A DNA stretch of 62,260 bases, taken from positions 1 to 62,260 of the forward strand of contig NZ_RXYB01000020.1 of the NCBI RefSeq assembly GCF_008086615.1, written 5' to 3'. Under the pieces are notes generated by a model, which did not search any database, was not told where the DNA came from, and saw only the letters and a list, made by a program, of their open reading frames with translations. Positions 19,038 to 28,180 of this stretch are shown here, in pieces; the first letter of the stretch is position 1; each line of letters opens with the position of its first letter. This stretch comes from Acetobacterium tundrae. GTDB lineage: Bacteria > Bacillota > Clostridia > Eubacteriales > Eubacteriaceae. The translations under genes were made by a program, and so were the position numbers.

Positions 19038-19669
19038 TATTTCGCCCCCCTTAACCCTTTTGGAATAATAAATCGACCTAATACATCAATTAATAAACTC
19101 AAAATAATTGCCATAATCGCAGATGGAATCGCACCCGCTAAGATTAATTCGTTATTGTTTGATGCAATGCCAATATAGATAAATTCGCCAAGACCTCCTA
19201 AGCCGATCATCGCCGCTAATACAGCCCAACTAACTGTATAAATGGTCGACATCCTCAGACCGGTAATAATAGACGGCGATGCTAAAGGCAACTCTACTTC
19301 AAAAAGCGTTTGTAACGGTGACATCCCACAGCCTTTCGCCGCTTCGATATATTCGGGTTTTACATCTAATAATCCGGTATACGTATTTTTAAGTACCGGA
19401 AAAATCGCGTAAACAGCTAACGCGATAATAACCGTCGCTGGAATCATCCCCAAGTATAGGAATAATACTCCAATGAAAACAATACCTGGAATTGTCTGAA
19501 AGATTGAAAGAATCGGCATGATGATTTTTGCATATTGAGGAATGCGAGATAGAAGAATACCCAGAATCAGTGCAACGACAAATCCAATCGTTACAGAAGT
19601 CAACACATAACATAAATGTACTTGGATAGCGGTAATCAGGCGGTCACCATATGTTTCAAAAAAGCTCAT
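19037..19669 (-). CDS. Compatible-solute ABC transporter permease (OpuCB-like)
   Basis: A 210-residue permease with about six helices and the loop YIEAAKGCGMSPLQTLFEVELPLASP. It starts within the end of the ATPase gene (four-base overlap) and is followed without a gap by the second permease, giving one transcription unit. Confidence 0.85.
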   Translation of the reverse strand: MSFFETYGDRLITAIQVHLCYVLTSVTIGFVVALILGILLSRIPQYAKIIMPILSIFQTIPGIVFIGVLFLYLGMIPATVIIALAVYAIFPVLKNTYTGLLDVKPEYIEAAKGCGMSPLQTLFEVELPLASPSIITGLRMSTIYTVSWAVLAAMIGLGGLGEFIYIGIASNNNELILAGAIPSAIMAIILSLLIDVLGRFIIPKGLRGAK

Positions 19670-20787
19670 TGCATATCACCCCACAACGTATCCGCCATAG
19701 CTGTTGCCATGCTTGTTTTGGAAATGATCCCAGCGATAGTTTTATCATTATTTAAAACAACGACATAATTATCCCCAGAATTATAAAGCTTATCGAAGGC
19801 GTCTTTTGCATTTTCGCCAGCATCAGACGTAATGTTTTCGTTGGGTATTATCTCGCCAATCGAACCTGACGATTTTCCATGCTTTCTTACGTCTTTTATT
19901 GTAATGATACCGACATACGTATCATCATCATTTTTAATTAAGAGGGAATCAATGTGTTGCCGGGCCATCAAATCCGTGCATTCACGAATGCTTCTTTTTT
20001 TATAAACACTAATGGCATTCGTCCTCATAAAATCTGCTGCCGTTAAATTTGAAGGATCCGAAGTCGCAGACGATTTTCGCATAAAATCACGAATTAAATC
20101 ATTGGCAGGATTAGCCAGCATTTCATCTGGAGTGGCCATCTGGACAATTTCACCATGTTCCATGAAAATAATCTTGTCTGCTAAATCCAGGGCTTCATTC
20201 ATATCATGAGTAACAAAAACAATGGTTTTTTTTAACTTTTTCTGTAATCTGACAATTTCCTCCTGAAGCGTCGCTCGCGTCATTGGATCGAGTGCTCCAA
20301 ATGGTTCATCCATTAGCACAATTGGCGGTGATGCCGCTAACGCACGTAACACCCCAATTCTTTGTTGTTGTCCACCCGAAAGTTCTGTCGGATACTTATG
20401 GGCATATTCATCGTAGGACATATCAACCATTTCCATCAAATCTTTGGTAATTTTCTTAATTTCGCTCTTGGAATATTTCAGACGTTTTGGCACAAGTCCA
20501 ATATTTTGTTCAATCGTCATATTTGGGAAAAGACCAATTTGCTGGATGACATAACCAATCTTACGTCTGAGTTTAACTGGGTTTGCTTTTGAAATATCCT
20601 GTCCATTGACAAATATTTTTCCCTCCTCCGGTGTAATCAGTCGGTTAATTGATTTTAGTGTTGTTGTTTTCCCGCAACCACTGGGACCAATAAGAACAAT
20701 GAACTCTCCCGGTTCAATATTAAAACTGATATTATTCAAAACGACTGTATCCCCAAATTTTTTCTTTACGTTTTCAAAACGTATCAT
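19666..20787 (-). CDS. opuCA: Compatible-solute ABC transporter ATPase with CBS domains (OpuCA-like)
   Basis: A 373-residue ATPase that drives osmoprotectant uptake. Walker A is GPSGCGKTT, the signature is LSGGQQQRIGVLRA and Walker B is IVLMDEPFGALDP. Two CBS domains fill the C-terminal 130 residues (LMARQHIDSLLIKNDDDTYVGIITI and NYVVVLNNDKTIAGIIS). In OpuA/OpuC systems CBS domains sense ionic strength or cyclic di-AMP. ATG 20793 has AGAGAGG only two bases away, while ATG 20787 is at eight bases and is chosen. It heads the four-gene operon. Confidence 0.9.
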   Translation of the reverse strand: MIRFENVKKKFGDTVVLNNISFNIEPGEFIVLIGPSGCGKTTTLKSINRLITPEEGKIFVNGQDISKANPVKLRRKIGYVIQQIGLFPNMTIEQNIGLVPKRLKYSKSEIKKITKDLMEMVDMSYDEYAHKYPTELSGGQQQRIGVLRALAASPPIVLMDEPFGALDPMTRATLQEEIVRLQKKLKKTIVFVTHDMNEALDLADKIIFMEHGEIVQMATPDEMLANPANDLIRDFMRKSSATSDPSNLTAADFMRTNAISVYKKRSIRECTDLMARQHIDSLLIKNDDDTYVGIITIKDVRKHGKSSGSIGEIIPNENITSDAGENAKDAFDKLYNSGDNYVVVLNNDKTIAGIISKTSMATAMADTLWGDMQ

Positions 20788-21305
20788 GACCATTACCTCT
20801 CTTCATCTCCGATTATCGGCTTTTTCTAAAATATTATATTATTTAAAATAATATAAAAAGCAACAGCTTCATGATATTGTAATTAAAAAAACCAATTCAT
20901 GATTTAATCGCCGCTAACACCATTTAGCCATTGCTTTAATATTTAATTTAAATAGAATAATATTATTTAAACGTGTATTTTATTTACTGTATTCTTACTC
21001 AATTTACAAGAAAGCAGCGAGTTATATTACCATTCCCAGCTTCTTAATAGCGCTGTCCTCATAGCGCTATTAATTTAAGTAAATTCGCTTGCAATTAAGT
21101 CCAATTAAATTGTATTATTTTACTATCATAACATATTGTTTACACCTTGTCAAATTCCATGATTTTTTTTCAATGAAATTGATAGACTTTTCCTCGCAAA
21201 TATGCTAAAATATTTGTCTTTTTCAGACATAACCAATCGCAAAGATCTTATCCATCTTATCATCGTTCTTGTCAGGGTAAAGATTGCTTGAACCACTCGT
21301 GAAAA
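20788..21305. other. Long AT-rich intergenic region
   Basis: About 500 bases without a supportable gene. It carries AT-rich inverted sequences near 20830-20860, which may be the opu promoter, and a perfect hairpin at 21044-21073. I see no RNA gene I can name. Confidence 0.4.
21044..21073. repeat. Perfect inverted repeat
   Basis: TTAATAGCGCT and its exact reverse complement AGCGCTATTAA, separated by eight bases. There is no T-run beyond a few bases. It could be an operator or a weak bidirectional terminator between divergent units. Confidence 0.5.
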
Positions 21306-21334
21306 TTGACGGATTTTTAAAAATAGGGTAAAAT
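21306..21334 (+). promoter_or_regulatory. Sigma-70-type promoter
   Basis: TTGACG, a 17-base spacer, then TAAAAT. It lies about 85 bases before the ATG of the membrane protein at 21421. Confidence 0.6.
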
Positions 21335-21420
21335 ATTGTTCATGTCAGATTTTTTTATCCTGATCTTTTTAGATGCAGATCAGGGGCTGGCTTCACTTTT
21401 TCTTAAAGGAGGTCCTCAAT

Positions 21421-21807
21421 ATGGATCAACTATTATTAGTTTTAATGCCTTTTTCCACATGGGTGGTGAATTTGATCTTCCTATCTTTATGCTGCATCTC
21501 AACCATTGCCTACACCTACCATACCGTTCTCTTTCTCAAAGAGTTGAAACGTGCAATCATCATAACTCTTAATGCGATGTTTGTCAGGTGCGTCACCATC
21601 TATCGCTTTTATGATTTTTGTCATTGTTTAATTCCCCTGGCGATTTTTGGGCCAGGCGCCTATCTTTCATCCTATTTAGTGTTTAATGCCTATCGGTTTC
21701 CTTTTGAGTTTAAGACGCAAACTGTTTTTGGTGCTGCAATCATCTATGGCATAATATTTCTTTGGGATTGTGAAAAGATGACCCGCTCATATAAATCTGA
21801 GGATTGA
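21421..21807 (+). CDS. Small hypothetical membrane protein
   Basis: A 128-residue protein with three or four hydrophobic stretches (LLLVLMPFSTWVVNLIFLSLCC; FYDFCHCLIPLAIFGPGAYL; FGAAIIYGIIFLW) and a charged C-terminus. I do not recognise the family. AAAGGAGG sits seven bases before ATG 21421, which is preferred over upstream in-frame starts. A promoter is visible at 21306. The stop is 50 bases before the inverted helicase remnant. Confidence 0.55.
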   Translation: MDQLLLVLMPFSTWVVNLIFLSLCCISTIAYTYHTVLFLKELKRAIIITLNAMFVRCVTIYRFYDFCHCLIPLAIFGPGAYLSSYLVFNAYRFPFEFKTQTVFGAAIIYGIIFLWDCEKMTRSYKSED

Positions 21808-21858
21808 TCCCCCGCAACAACATATCCTGCTGAATGGGTTGCGTGTCCTCGCTACTTT

Positions 21859-22172
21859 CTAGTCACGAAGACAGGGACTTGGTTTCCCTTCGTAAAACAG
21901 AACCAGGCGATGCTGGGCTCGGGTGCAGCTAATGTAATGCAGCCGCTTGTCAGCCTCGCTGCGATAATTGGCCTGACTGGTATCACAGATAAAAACCGCA
22001 TCAAACTCCAGACCCTTCGACAGATACACCGACAAGATCGAAACACCCTCAATCGCTGCGACTGTATCTTGCCAGATCAGATTGACCACGCCAGCCAATT
22101 GAACCCTGGCTTCTGCAATGGTTTCCTTCAGTCTTTCTTCTTAAATACCCAATCTTTGTGTTTTTTATTCAT
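21859..22172 (-). pseudogene. Internally deleted copy of the HelD-like helicase gene
   Basis: Both ends of the helicase gene at 25455-27608 are present, with nearly all the middle missing. 21859-22080 copies the 3' end (DTVAAIEGVSILSVYLSKGL, FDAVFICDTSQANYRSEAD). From about 22095 to 22172 it copies the first 30 codons (MNKKHKDW, KETIAEA-like but frameshifted). About 1.8 kb is absent between. The match continues a few bases past the start codon but not into the 3' flank, where the intact gene has a palindrome. Non-functional. Confidence 0.85.
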
Positions 22173-22547
22173 CAAATATTCCTCTCTTTAAAAATCGCTA
22201 ATCATCTTATCAATCTTTGGCATCATATCAGATGTTTGGTACATTTTTCTGTTAACTTCTGTTTTTTAGAAGCTTCAGATTGTGTTACTTAAACGTCTCA
22301 GCTGAATTTCGAAGCTGGAAAATTACGTTATATATTTATACTTTTTAATTCAAAAACTAATCAAGTCGAGGATAATATGGTAATTTTTGTGATACCGCTA
22401 TAGATATTTGCAGTTGAAAGCGCTATAATATTACGGTGTGAATTTACTAAAGTATTTATACTTTAGTATCTTAATATTCTGAATCGGTTTCGAATGACAT
22501 TGAAATTTGTTATCTAAACCAAAGGATTATCTTTGAAAGGGGTTATT
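22173..22547. other. Leader region of the chemoreceptor gene
   Basis: AT-rich, no gene. It includes the palindrome at 22445-22468 and the AAAGGGG ribosome site. Confidence 0.4.
22445..22468. promoter_or_regulatory. Palindromic site upstream of the chemoreceptor
   Basis: TACTAAAGTA and TACTTTAGTA are exact reverse complements with four bases between, about 80 bases before the ATG. Its form suggests an operator for a dimeric regulator. Confidence 0.4.
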
Positions 22548-25280
22548 ATGAACAAAAATCAAGAAACGATGTTGGATCCGGAGACAAGTCCGGTTACAAA
22601 TGCAGCACAAGAGATCACGGGGCATCCGGCTGGACTCATTCATGCTAAAGATCACCGCGAATCCAAAATATCTACTAAACTGCTGCTGTTTACTGTTTCT
22701 CTCATTGTCTTGGCGGTATTATCTCAGGGAATTATTGCCGTTAATCTGGGTGCATCAGCGCTAACAAACCAGGCCAATGCCACGACACAAGCATTAACCA
22801 CCGCAGGAGCTTCTCATACTGGCGCCATTTCTGAAAACGATGTTCTGGCTTCAATCACCAATCTGCGCAATCAAATCTTGTTATGCTCATTGCTGATTAT
22901 CTTAATTGCCGGCGTCGCTGCTTATGTTATGGCGCAAAAGTTTGCCAAACCCATTATCAAGCTCAAAGAAGTGGCCGATCAGATTGCTGTGGGAAAAGTT
23001 GATATGGACATTGAAATGACCAGCAATGACGAATTTAGCGATTTAATGCTGTCATTTGAAACCATGATTCAAAACAATAAGAACATTGCGGCGACTGCTC
23101 AGCGGATGGCTCAGGGTAATTTTGAAGTTAAAATCATCCCTCATTCTGCTGATGATGTGATCAGTGATTCAATGATTGCGGTAAGGAAGGCAATGAACAG
23201 CGTTCATGATGCCATCGTAAAAATTGGCAATGCCGCTTTAGCAGGTCAGCTTAACTATCGCGGTAACACCAATGAGTACAGCGGCGCTTACAAAGATATG
23301 GTTATATCCTTAAATAATGTTATTAACACCTTTGTCAAGCCCCTCAAGGTGGCCAACAAGGCCATTGAACGCATCGGCAACGGGGTAATTCCACCAAAAA
23401 TAACCACCGAATATAATGGTGATTTCAACGATCTTAAAAGTAATATTAACGCCTGTATTGACGGTCTGGGAGCCTTAACCGAAACCGGTGATGTCCTCCA
23501 CCGCCTTTACAACAATGATTTTTCAACCAACGTGGAAGGTGTCTATTTAGGCATCTATGGCGATTTGGCGACCTCTGTTAATAACATCCAAGGGAAGCTC
23601 AACTATATTCACGCCATTGTCAATAATGTTTCCAAAGGTGTTTTGAGTGACTATGACGACTTGTTGACAATCGGCAAACGCAGTGACAAGGATGAATTTA
23701 TTCCAAGTCTGATTCAAATGATTGAAAACATCCACGCACTGATCAGCGAAGCCGATATAATGACCAAACGAGCCGTTGAAGGCGATCTGGATCATCGGGG
23801 TGACCCCACCAAGTTCCGGGGCGAATATGCCAAAGTTATTTCCGGGTTCAACCAGACCCTGGATGCTGTTATCGAGCCGATCCAGGCCACCTCGGCCGCT
23901 TTGGATGAACTGTCAAAAGGTAATCTGACCTTTACCATGGAAGGTGATTATAAAGGACAGCATGGCAAAATCAAAGAAAACATGAACCGTACCATCATCT
24001 TCCTGAAAAATTATGTGGCTGACATTACTTCCTTACTTGAACTCATTGGTGATGGTGATCTCAGTCAGGAAATTAAAGCCTATTATCATGGCGATTTTAA
24101 TACCGCCAAGCTGGTCCTAAATAATATTACCACCCATTTAAGCGAAGTGATGAAGGAAATTGATGGTGCCGCCGAACAAGTTAATGCCGGTGCCATCCAG
24201 ATCTCCGGCGGCGGCCAGGCATTAGCCCAGGGGACAACGGAACAGGCTAGTTCCATCCAGGAACTCACCGCTTCCATTGAAGAGGTGGCCGCGGAAACTA
24301 AACGAAACGCCATGAATGCCAACGAAGCCAATAAACGGGCCCTTGAGGTTCGGACCAACGCTGAAGTGGGCAATTCGCAAATGTCAAAAATGGTATCGGC
24401 CATGGTCGAAATCAACGAATCATCCAAAAATATTTCTAAGATTATCAAGGTAATTGATGACATCGCCTTCCAGACTAATATTCTGGCCCTAAACGCCGCC
24501 GTAGAGGCGGCCCGAGCCGGACAGCATGGCAAAGGTTTCGCCGTTGTTGCTGAAGAAGTACGAACCCTCGCGGCTCGCAGTGCTGAAGCGGCTAAACAAA
24601 CCACCGGTCTGATCGAAGGATCCATCGACAAGGTCGCGATTGGCACCAAGATTGCCGATGAAACAGCCGAAAGTCTGGTTGAAATTCTGAATGAAATTGA
24701 AAAGGTTACCGGTCTGGTCGGCAATATTGCCCAGGCCTCCAATGATCAGGCCTCAGAGATCGCTCAAATAACTAAGGGCATTGAGCAGGTCTCAATTGTT
24801 GTTCAAACCAACTCTGCCACCGCCGAAGAAAGTGCCGCATCCGCCGAAGAACTTTCCGGCCAGGCCGAAATGCTTAAACACATGACCAGTACCTTCAAAC
24901 TAAAACAGCAAAAACAGACCAGTAAAGAAGATGATAACAAAGCTGCCCTTTTACTCGGTAAAATGGCTCAACAATCGTCAGTTGCCACCATGGATTGGCA
25001 AACCCAGGTGGATACGCTTGCTGGTGAAGTGACCCAAATGGGATACCAGGATATCGCGGTAATGAGCCTTGCCGGACACGCCAAGTACGTCAAAGATAAC
25101 GGTGAATTTGATGCCTGGGACGAATTCTGGTATGAAGCTGGCTTCAAAGGAGAATCGGCCACTTCTGAAGAGACCCTTAGTAAAGTCACCAATAAACCCG
25201 TTATATTTGATGTGGCTCCCATTAAAAGCAATGACCAGGTCGTCGGGCTGCTGGTTGGCCGACGGACCCCCTCCCTATAG
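22548..25280 (+). CDS. Methyl-accepting chemotaxis protein with poly-HAMP region and C-terminal sensor-like domain
   Basis: A 910-residue receptor. TM1 is at about residues 44-66 and TM2 at about 111-130, leaving only some 45 residues outside. A HAMP domain follows TM2, and at least three further HAMP-like segments repeat the pattern 'G.L....G.Y.G....M...+N' up to about residue 520. The signalling hairpin is canonical (FQTNILALNAAVEAARAG, GKGFAVVAEEVRTLAARS). After it come about 120 residues (WQTQVDTLAGEVTQMG ... KPVIFDVAPIKSNDQVVGLL) that resemble the membrane-proximal half of a Cache sensor, placed in the cytosol. ATG 22548 has AAAGGGG upstream. A terminator follows. Confidence 0.85.
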   Translation: MNKNQETMLDPETSPVTNAAQEITGHPAGLIHAKDHRESKISTKLLLFTVSLIVLAVLSQGIIAVNLGASALTNQANATTQALTTAGASHTGAISENDVLASITNLRNQILLCSLLIILIAGVAAYVMAQKFAKPIIKLKEVADQIAVGKVDMDIEMTSNDEFSDLMLSFETMIQNNKNIAATAQRMAQGNFEVKIIPHSADDVISDSMIAVRKAMNSVHDAIVKIGNAALAGQLNYRGNTNEYSGAYKDMVISLNNVINTFVKPLKVANKAIERIGNGVIPPKITTEYNGDFNDLKSNINACIDGLGALTETGDVLHRLYNNDFSTNVEGVYLGIYGDLATSVNNIQGKLNYIHAIVNNVSKGVLSDYDDLLTIGKRSDKDEFIPSLIQMIENIHALISEADIMTKRAVEGDLDHRGDPTKFRGEYAKVISGFNQTLDAVIEPIQATSAALDELSKGNLTFTMEGDYKGQHGKIKENMNRTIIFLKNYVADITSLLELIGDGDLSQEIKAYYHGDFNTAKLVLNNITTHLSEVMKEIDGAAEQVNAGAIQISGGGQALAQGTTEQASSIQELTASIEEVAAETKRNAMNANEANKRALEVRTNAEVGNSQMSKMVSAMVEINESSKNISKIIKVIDDIAFQTNILALNAAVEAARAGQHGKGFAVVAEEVRTLAARSAEAAKQTTGLIEGSIDKVAIGTKIADETAESLVEILNEIEKVTGLVGNIAQASNDQASEIAQITKGIEQVSIVVQTNSATAEESAASAEELSGQAEMLKHMTSTFKLKQQKQTSKEDDNKAALLLGKMAQQSSVATMDWQTQVDTLAGEVTQMGYQDIAVMSLAGHAKYVKDNGEFDAWDEFWYEAGFKGESATSEETLSKVTNKPVIFDVAPIKSNDQVVGLLVGRRTPSL

Positions 25281-25320
25281 CAAACTGCCATATAAAACGA
25301 ACCAATTATTATCTCAACCA

Positions 25321-25361
25321 TCCTGAAGACAATGAACCATGATTGTCTTCAGGATTTTTTA
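25321..25361 (+). terminator. Terminator of the chemoreceptor gene
   Basis: ATCCTGAAGACAAT and its exact reverse complement ATTGTCTTCAGGAT around an eight-base loop, then six T. Confidence 0.95.
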
Positions 25362-25404
25362 TGACGCAACTTTCTCCACTTGAAAATACAACTGACCGCG
25401 TTAT

Positions 25405-25445
25405 GACTATTTTGTCGCGAAATATTATTTTGCGACAAAATAGTC
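25405..25445. repeat. 41-base near-perfect palindrome beyond the helicase 3' end
   Basis: Arms GACTATTTTGTCGC and GCGACAAAATAGTC continue inward through a G/T pair to AAATA-T-TATTT, so nearly all bases pair. It lies nine bases beyond the helicase stop and has no strong T-run. It may be a terminator, a cruciform or a transposon relic. Confidence 0.6.
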
Positions 25446-25454
25446 CTTCATTTC

Positions 25455-27608
25455 CTAATCATGAAGCAAAGGACTCGGTTCTCCTTCGTAAAACAGAACC
25501 AGGCGATGCAGAGCTCGGGTGCAGCAAATGTAAAGCAGCCGCTTGTCAGCCTCGCTGCGATAATTGGCCTGACTGGCATCACAGATAAAAACCGCATCAA
25601 ACTCAAGACCCTTCGACAGATACACCGGCATGATCGAAATACCCTCAATCGCTGCGACTGTATCATGGCGGATCAGATTGACCGCTATTTTTTTATTTAA
25701 TGCCTCAAAGAGCGCGGTAGTATTTTTCTGGGTTTTTAAAATCAGCCCAATCGACTGGTATCCGGCCTTCAAACACTGGCTGATTGCTTCACAAAGCATG
25801 TCAACCAAATGATTGGCATCGGGCGCTCTCATCAAAATCGGTTCTTCCCCATGACGATTAAAGCTTTCCACCGGGATGGCATCATCAATAAATTTAGTAC
25901 TGTAATTCAAAATCTCGCTGGTGCAGCGATAGCTCTTATTCATGGTCACCAGCTCATTTTTTTTGCGGTTCAATTGGCGGGCGATTTGTTCGTAAAAGCT
26001 GAGATCTTCGTTTTTTTGAAGGGTCTGGTTGATATCCCCCAGAATGGTAAACTTGGATTTTAAAAACAATCGATTCAGGATTTCATAATGAAGAAAATAA
26101 TAATCCTGGCCTTCATCGATGATCACCTGTTTGATGGGCGCATATTCTTTGGCGCCAAATAAGCGTAAGTTCAGGTACCCAAGGGCAACGGCATCATCAT
26201 AGGTCAGGTTTTTCTGAGCCAGATTTCTTCTGGTAATGGTCAGCATTTTATCAATGCGGTCAGGCAGCTCAAGCCCTTCGGCCATTTTAAAAAAATAACC
26301 ATCGTGCTCAAAAAGCTGCTGATAAAGATTGAACGCATCCATTTCGGCAAAGCGCATCATTTCATTGCGGAGCGAATTTTTAAGCGGGCCGCGCCATTTT
26401 TCGTTGATTGTTTCCCTGATCGCTTCTTCAAGATAGCCCAGTTTCGTTTTCAGGGGCGTGTCCGGATTGATCCGCAGGCGGCTTATTATTTCGGCCCGGG
26501 TAAAAAGCTGTTCACCTTTGTAGCTGATATTCTGGATCTTCATAAAGTGCTCGGGAATATCATCAATAAAACGATCCAGGATTTTGATGAAATCCGACGA
26601 GCCTTTAAACGCCATGCTTTCCATTTTCAACCGGCTCTGTTGACTCTTTGACAAAATTCTTTCCAGAAAAATGTTCTTTGTTTCAAATTTTCTGCCGATC
26701 AGATCCTTGAGAATTTCATCAAAGATCATGGTCCGCACATTTTCAGCGTCCAGCTCCGGGATCACATTGGCAATGTACTGTTCAAAGAGTTTATGAGGGG
26801 AGATGATTAAAATTTCCCGGCCATAAAGGCGATCTGATAAGCCCTGATACATCAGATAGGCCGCCCGGTGCAGAGCGATGGAAGTTTTGCCGCTGCCCGC
26901 CACGCCCTGGACAATCAACAGGTCGTGTTCCATATCCCGGATGACCAGATCCTGATCCCGCTGGATCGATTCCACAATAGTTTTCATTTGGGGGGAGGTA
27001 TTGTTTGACAAAAGCTTGCGCAGAAAATCATCGAACACCTGCAGATCCGCATCAAAAAAATAGACCAGCTGACCCGCCTTTATTTCAAACTGCCGTTTTA
27101 TCAGCAGCTTGCCCTCAATCCGACCGACCGGGGCATCATAAAAAGCATCGCCCGGCGAAAATCGGTAGAAAACGCTGGCAACGGGTGACCGCCAGTCATG
27201 GATCAGCAGTTTATAGGCGTTTTCTTTTTTCAGTGAATGGCGGCCGATATAGATGTGTTCGATATGATCCCCCTCACTGAAGCAAAAATCGATGCGGGCA
27301 AAATAGGGCGTCTCAAGAATTCCCCGGAGTCTGGTAATCTTGGCTTCCGTAAATTCATAAAGTGCCATCATATCGGTTACCGGATTCATCGACTGACTCA
27401 ATTCAACCAGCGCTTCAAATCCATCGGAACCCCAGAGATTGCCCATGGAGTGGGAAGTGTTCTCGCGGATTTCATTTTTAGCCTCCTGAATCGTTTCCCG
27501 GTTTTTCTCATTCGCACTGATCGCGCCATCCAATTGAGCCCTGGCTTCTGCAATGGTTTCCTTCAGTCTTTCTGCTTCAATACCCCAATCTTTGTGTTTT
27601 TCATTCAT
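25455..27608 (-). CDS. HelD-like UvrD/Rep superfamily 1 helicase
   Basis: A 717-residue protein of the HelD type, which in Firmicutes binds and recycles RNA polymerase rather than unwinding DNA in bulk. A coiled-coil N-terminus (residues 1-50) precedes Walker A GVAGSGKTS (235-243). Motif II is VIIDEGQDYYFLHYEIL, motif III ILGDINQTL, and late motifs are YLSKGLEFDAVFICD and RALHRLVLFYEG. All key residues look intact. GGGG lies seven bases upstream of the ATG. A shortened ghost copy of this gene lies 3.3 kb away on the same strand, separated from it by the chemoreceptor. Confidence 0.85.
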   Translation of the reverse strand: MNEKHKDWGIEAERLKETIAEARAQLDGAISANEKNRETIQEAKNEIRENTSHSMGNLWGSDGFEALVELSQSMNPVTDMMALYEFTEAKITRLRGILETPYFARIDFCFSEGDHIEHIYIGRHSLKKENAYKLLIHDWRSPVASVFYRFSPGDAFYDAPVGRIEGKLLIKRQFEIKAGQLVYFFDADLQVFDDFLRKLLSNNTSPQMKTIVESIQRDQDLVIRDMEHDLLIVQGVAGSGKTSIALHRAAYLMYQGLSDRLYGREILIISPHKLFEQYIANVIPELDAENVRTMIFDEILKDLIGRKFETKNIFLERILSKSQQSRLKMESMAFKGSSDFIKILDRFIDDIPEHFMKIQNISYKGEQLFTRAEIISRLRINPDTPLKTKLGYLEEAIRETINEKWRGPLKNSLRNEMMRFAEMDAFNLYQQLFEHDGYFFKMAEGLELPDRIDKMLTITRRNLAQKNLTYDDAVALGYLNLRLFGAKEYAPIKQVIIDEGQDYYFLHYEILNRLFLKSKFTILGDINQTLQKNEDLSFYEQIARQLNRKKNELVTMNKSYRCTSEILNYSTKFIDDAIPVESFNRHGEEPILMRAPDANHLVDMLCEAISQCLKAGYQSIGLILKTQKNTTALFEALNKKIAVNLIRHDTVAAIEGISIMPVYLSKGLEFDAVFICDASQANYRSEADKRLLYICCTRALHRLVLFYEGEPSPLLHD

Positions 27609-27731
27609 TAAATATTCCCCTTTTTTACTGTCTAGCTTATCGCGTCCATATATAGTATTTTCTTATTTTATCTCTTTATCCGTTTCTTTTCAACGTATTT
27701 CAATGATGCATCGACTATCAGAAATCTACAA

Positions 27732-27759
27732 AGCTCCTTGTGTTTTCCACAAGGAGCTC
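27732..27759. terminator. Hairpin terminator-like element
   Basis: AGCTCCTTGTG and CACAAGGAGCT with a short loop, between the csoR 3' side and the helicase 5' side. T-runs are short. The dispersed GTTAAGG repeat follows at once (27763-27780). Confidence 0.5.
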
Positions 27760-27874
27760 AATAAGTTAAGGATACCTGACATCATCATTTATTTGTAAAT
27801 TATTTGCTCCCAATAAAGTCTTTACCAATGTTGATGGACTTGCCAGTCCAGAAATTGACGGATATATAGAAAAA

Positions 27875-28138
27875 CTATTTTGAGAGTTTATCCATGACTT
27901 TCATAATTTCTTCAATTTTTATATGGGCATCACCCTTTTCAAAAGCTTCTTCGACGCAACTTTCTAGATGTGCATTCAAAACCATACTGTTAATCTTGCG
28001 TAAAATAGCTTGCGTGGCCATCAATTGGGTGGATATATCAATACAATATCGATCATCCTCAACCATTTTAAGAAGACCGTCAAGCTGACCTCGGGCCGTT
28101 TTCAACAGGCGGGTCACTTTTTCTTTGTCTGCTTTCAT
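27875..28138 (-). CDS. csoR: CsoR-family copper-sensing repressor
   Basis: An 87-residue all-helical repressor of the CsoR/RcnR family. The Cu(I) ligands Cys32, His57 and Cys61 match the C-H-C triad of true CsoR, and the DNA-contact residues include K3-R10 and R16. It would release the copA operator when Cu(I) binds. It sits 42 bases downstream of copA-copZ on the same strand, so it is probably autoregulated from the same promoter, which carries a CsoR box at 30792-30813. Confidence 0.9.
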   Translation of the reverse strand: MKADKEKVTRLLKTARGQLDGLLKMVEDDRYCIDISTQLMATQAILRKINSMVLNAHLESCVEEAFEKGDAHIKIEEIMKVMDKLSK

Positions 28139-28180
28139 TTTCTTTCCCCTATTTCATTTCCTGGTTTAACAGCTGAACGT

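Noticed and set aside
20870-21300. Possible riboswitch or small RNA in the opu-upstream gap
   Set aside because: Apart from one inverted repeat I could not match any conserved RNA fold; it needs a covariance-model search.
24086-24742. A 218-residue minus-strand frame opposite the chemoreceptor signalling domain
   Set aside because: A low-complexity, Ser/Ala-rich product opposite a highly conserved domain; an antisense shadow.
27806-27883. Plus-strand frame ending in NVDGLASPEIDGYIEKLF
   Set aside because: It resembles a protein C-terminus, but is too short and lacks any start or family match.
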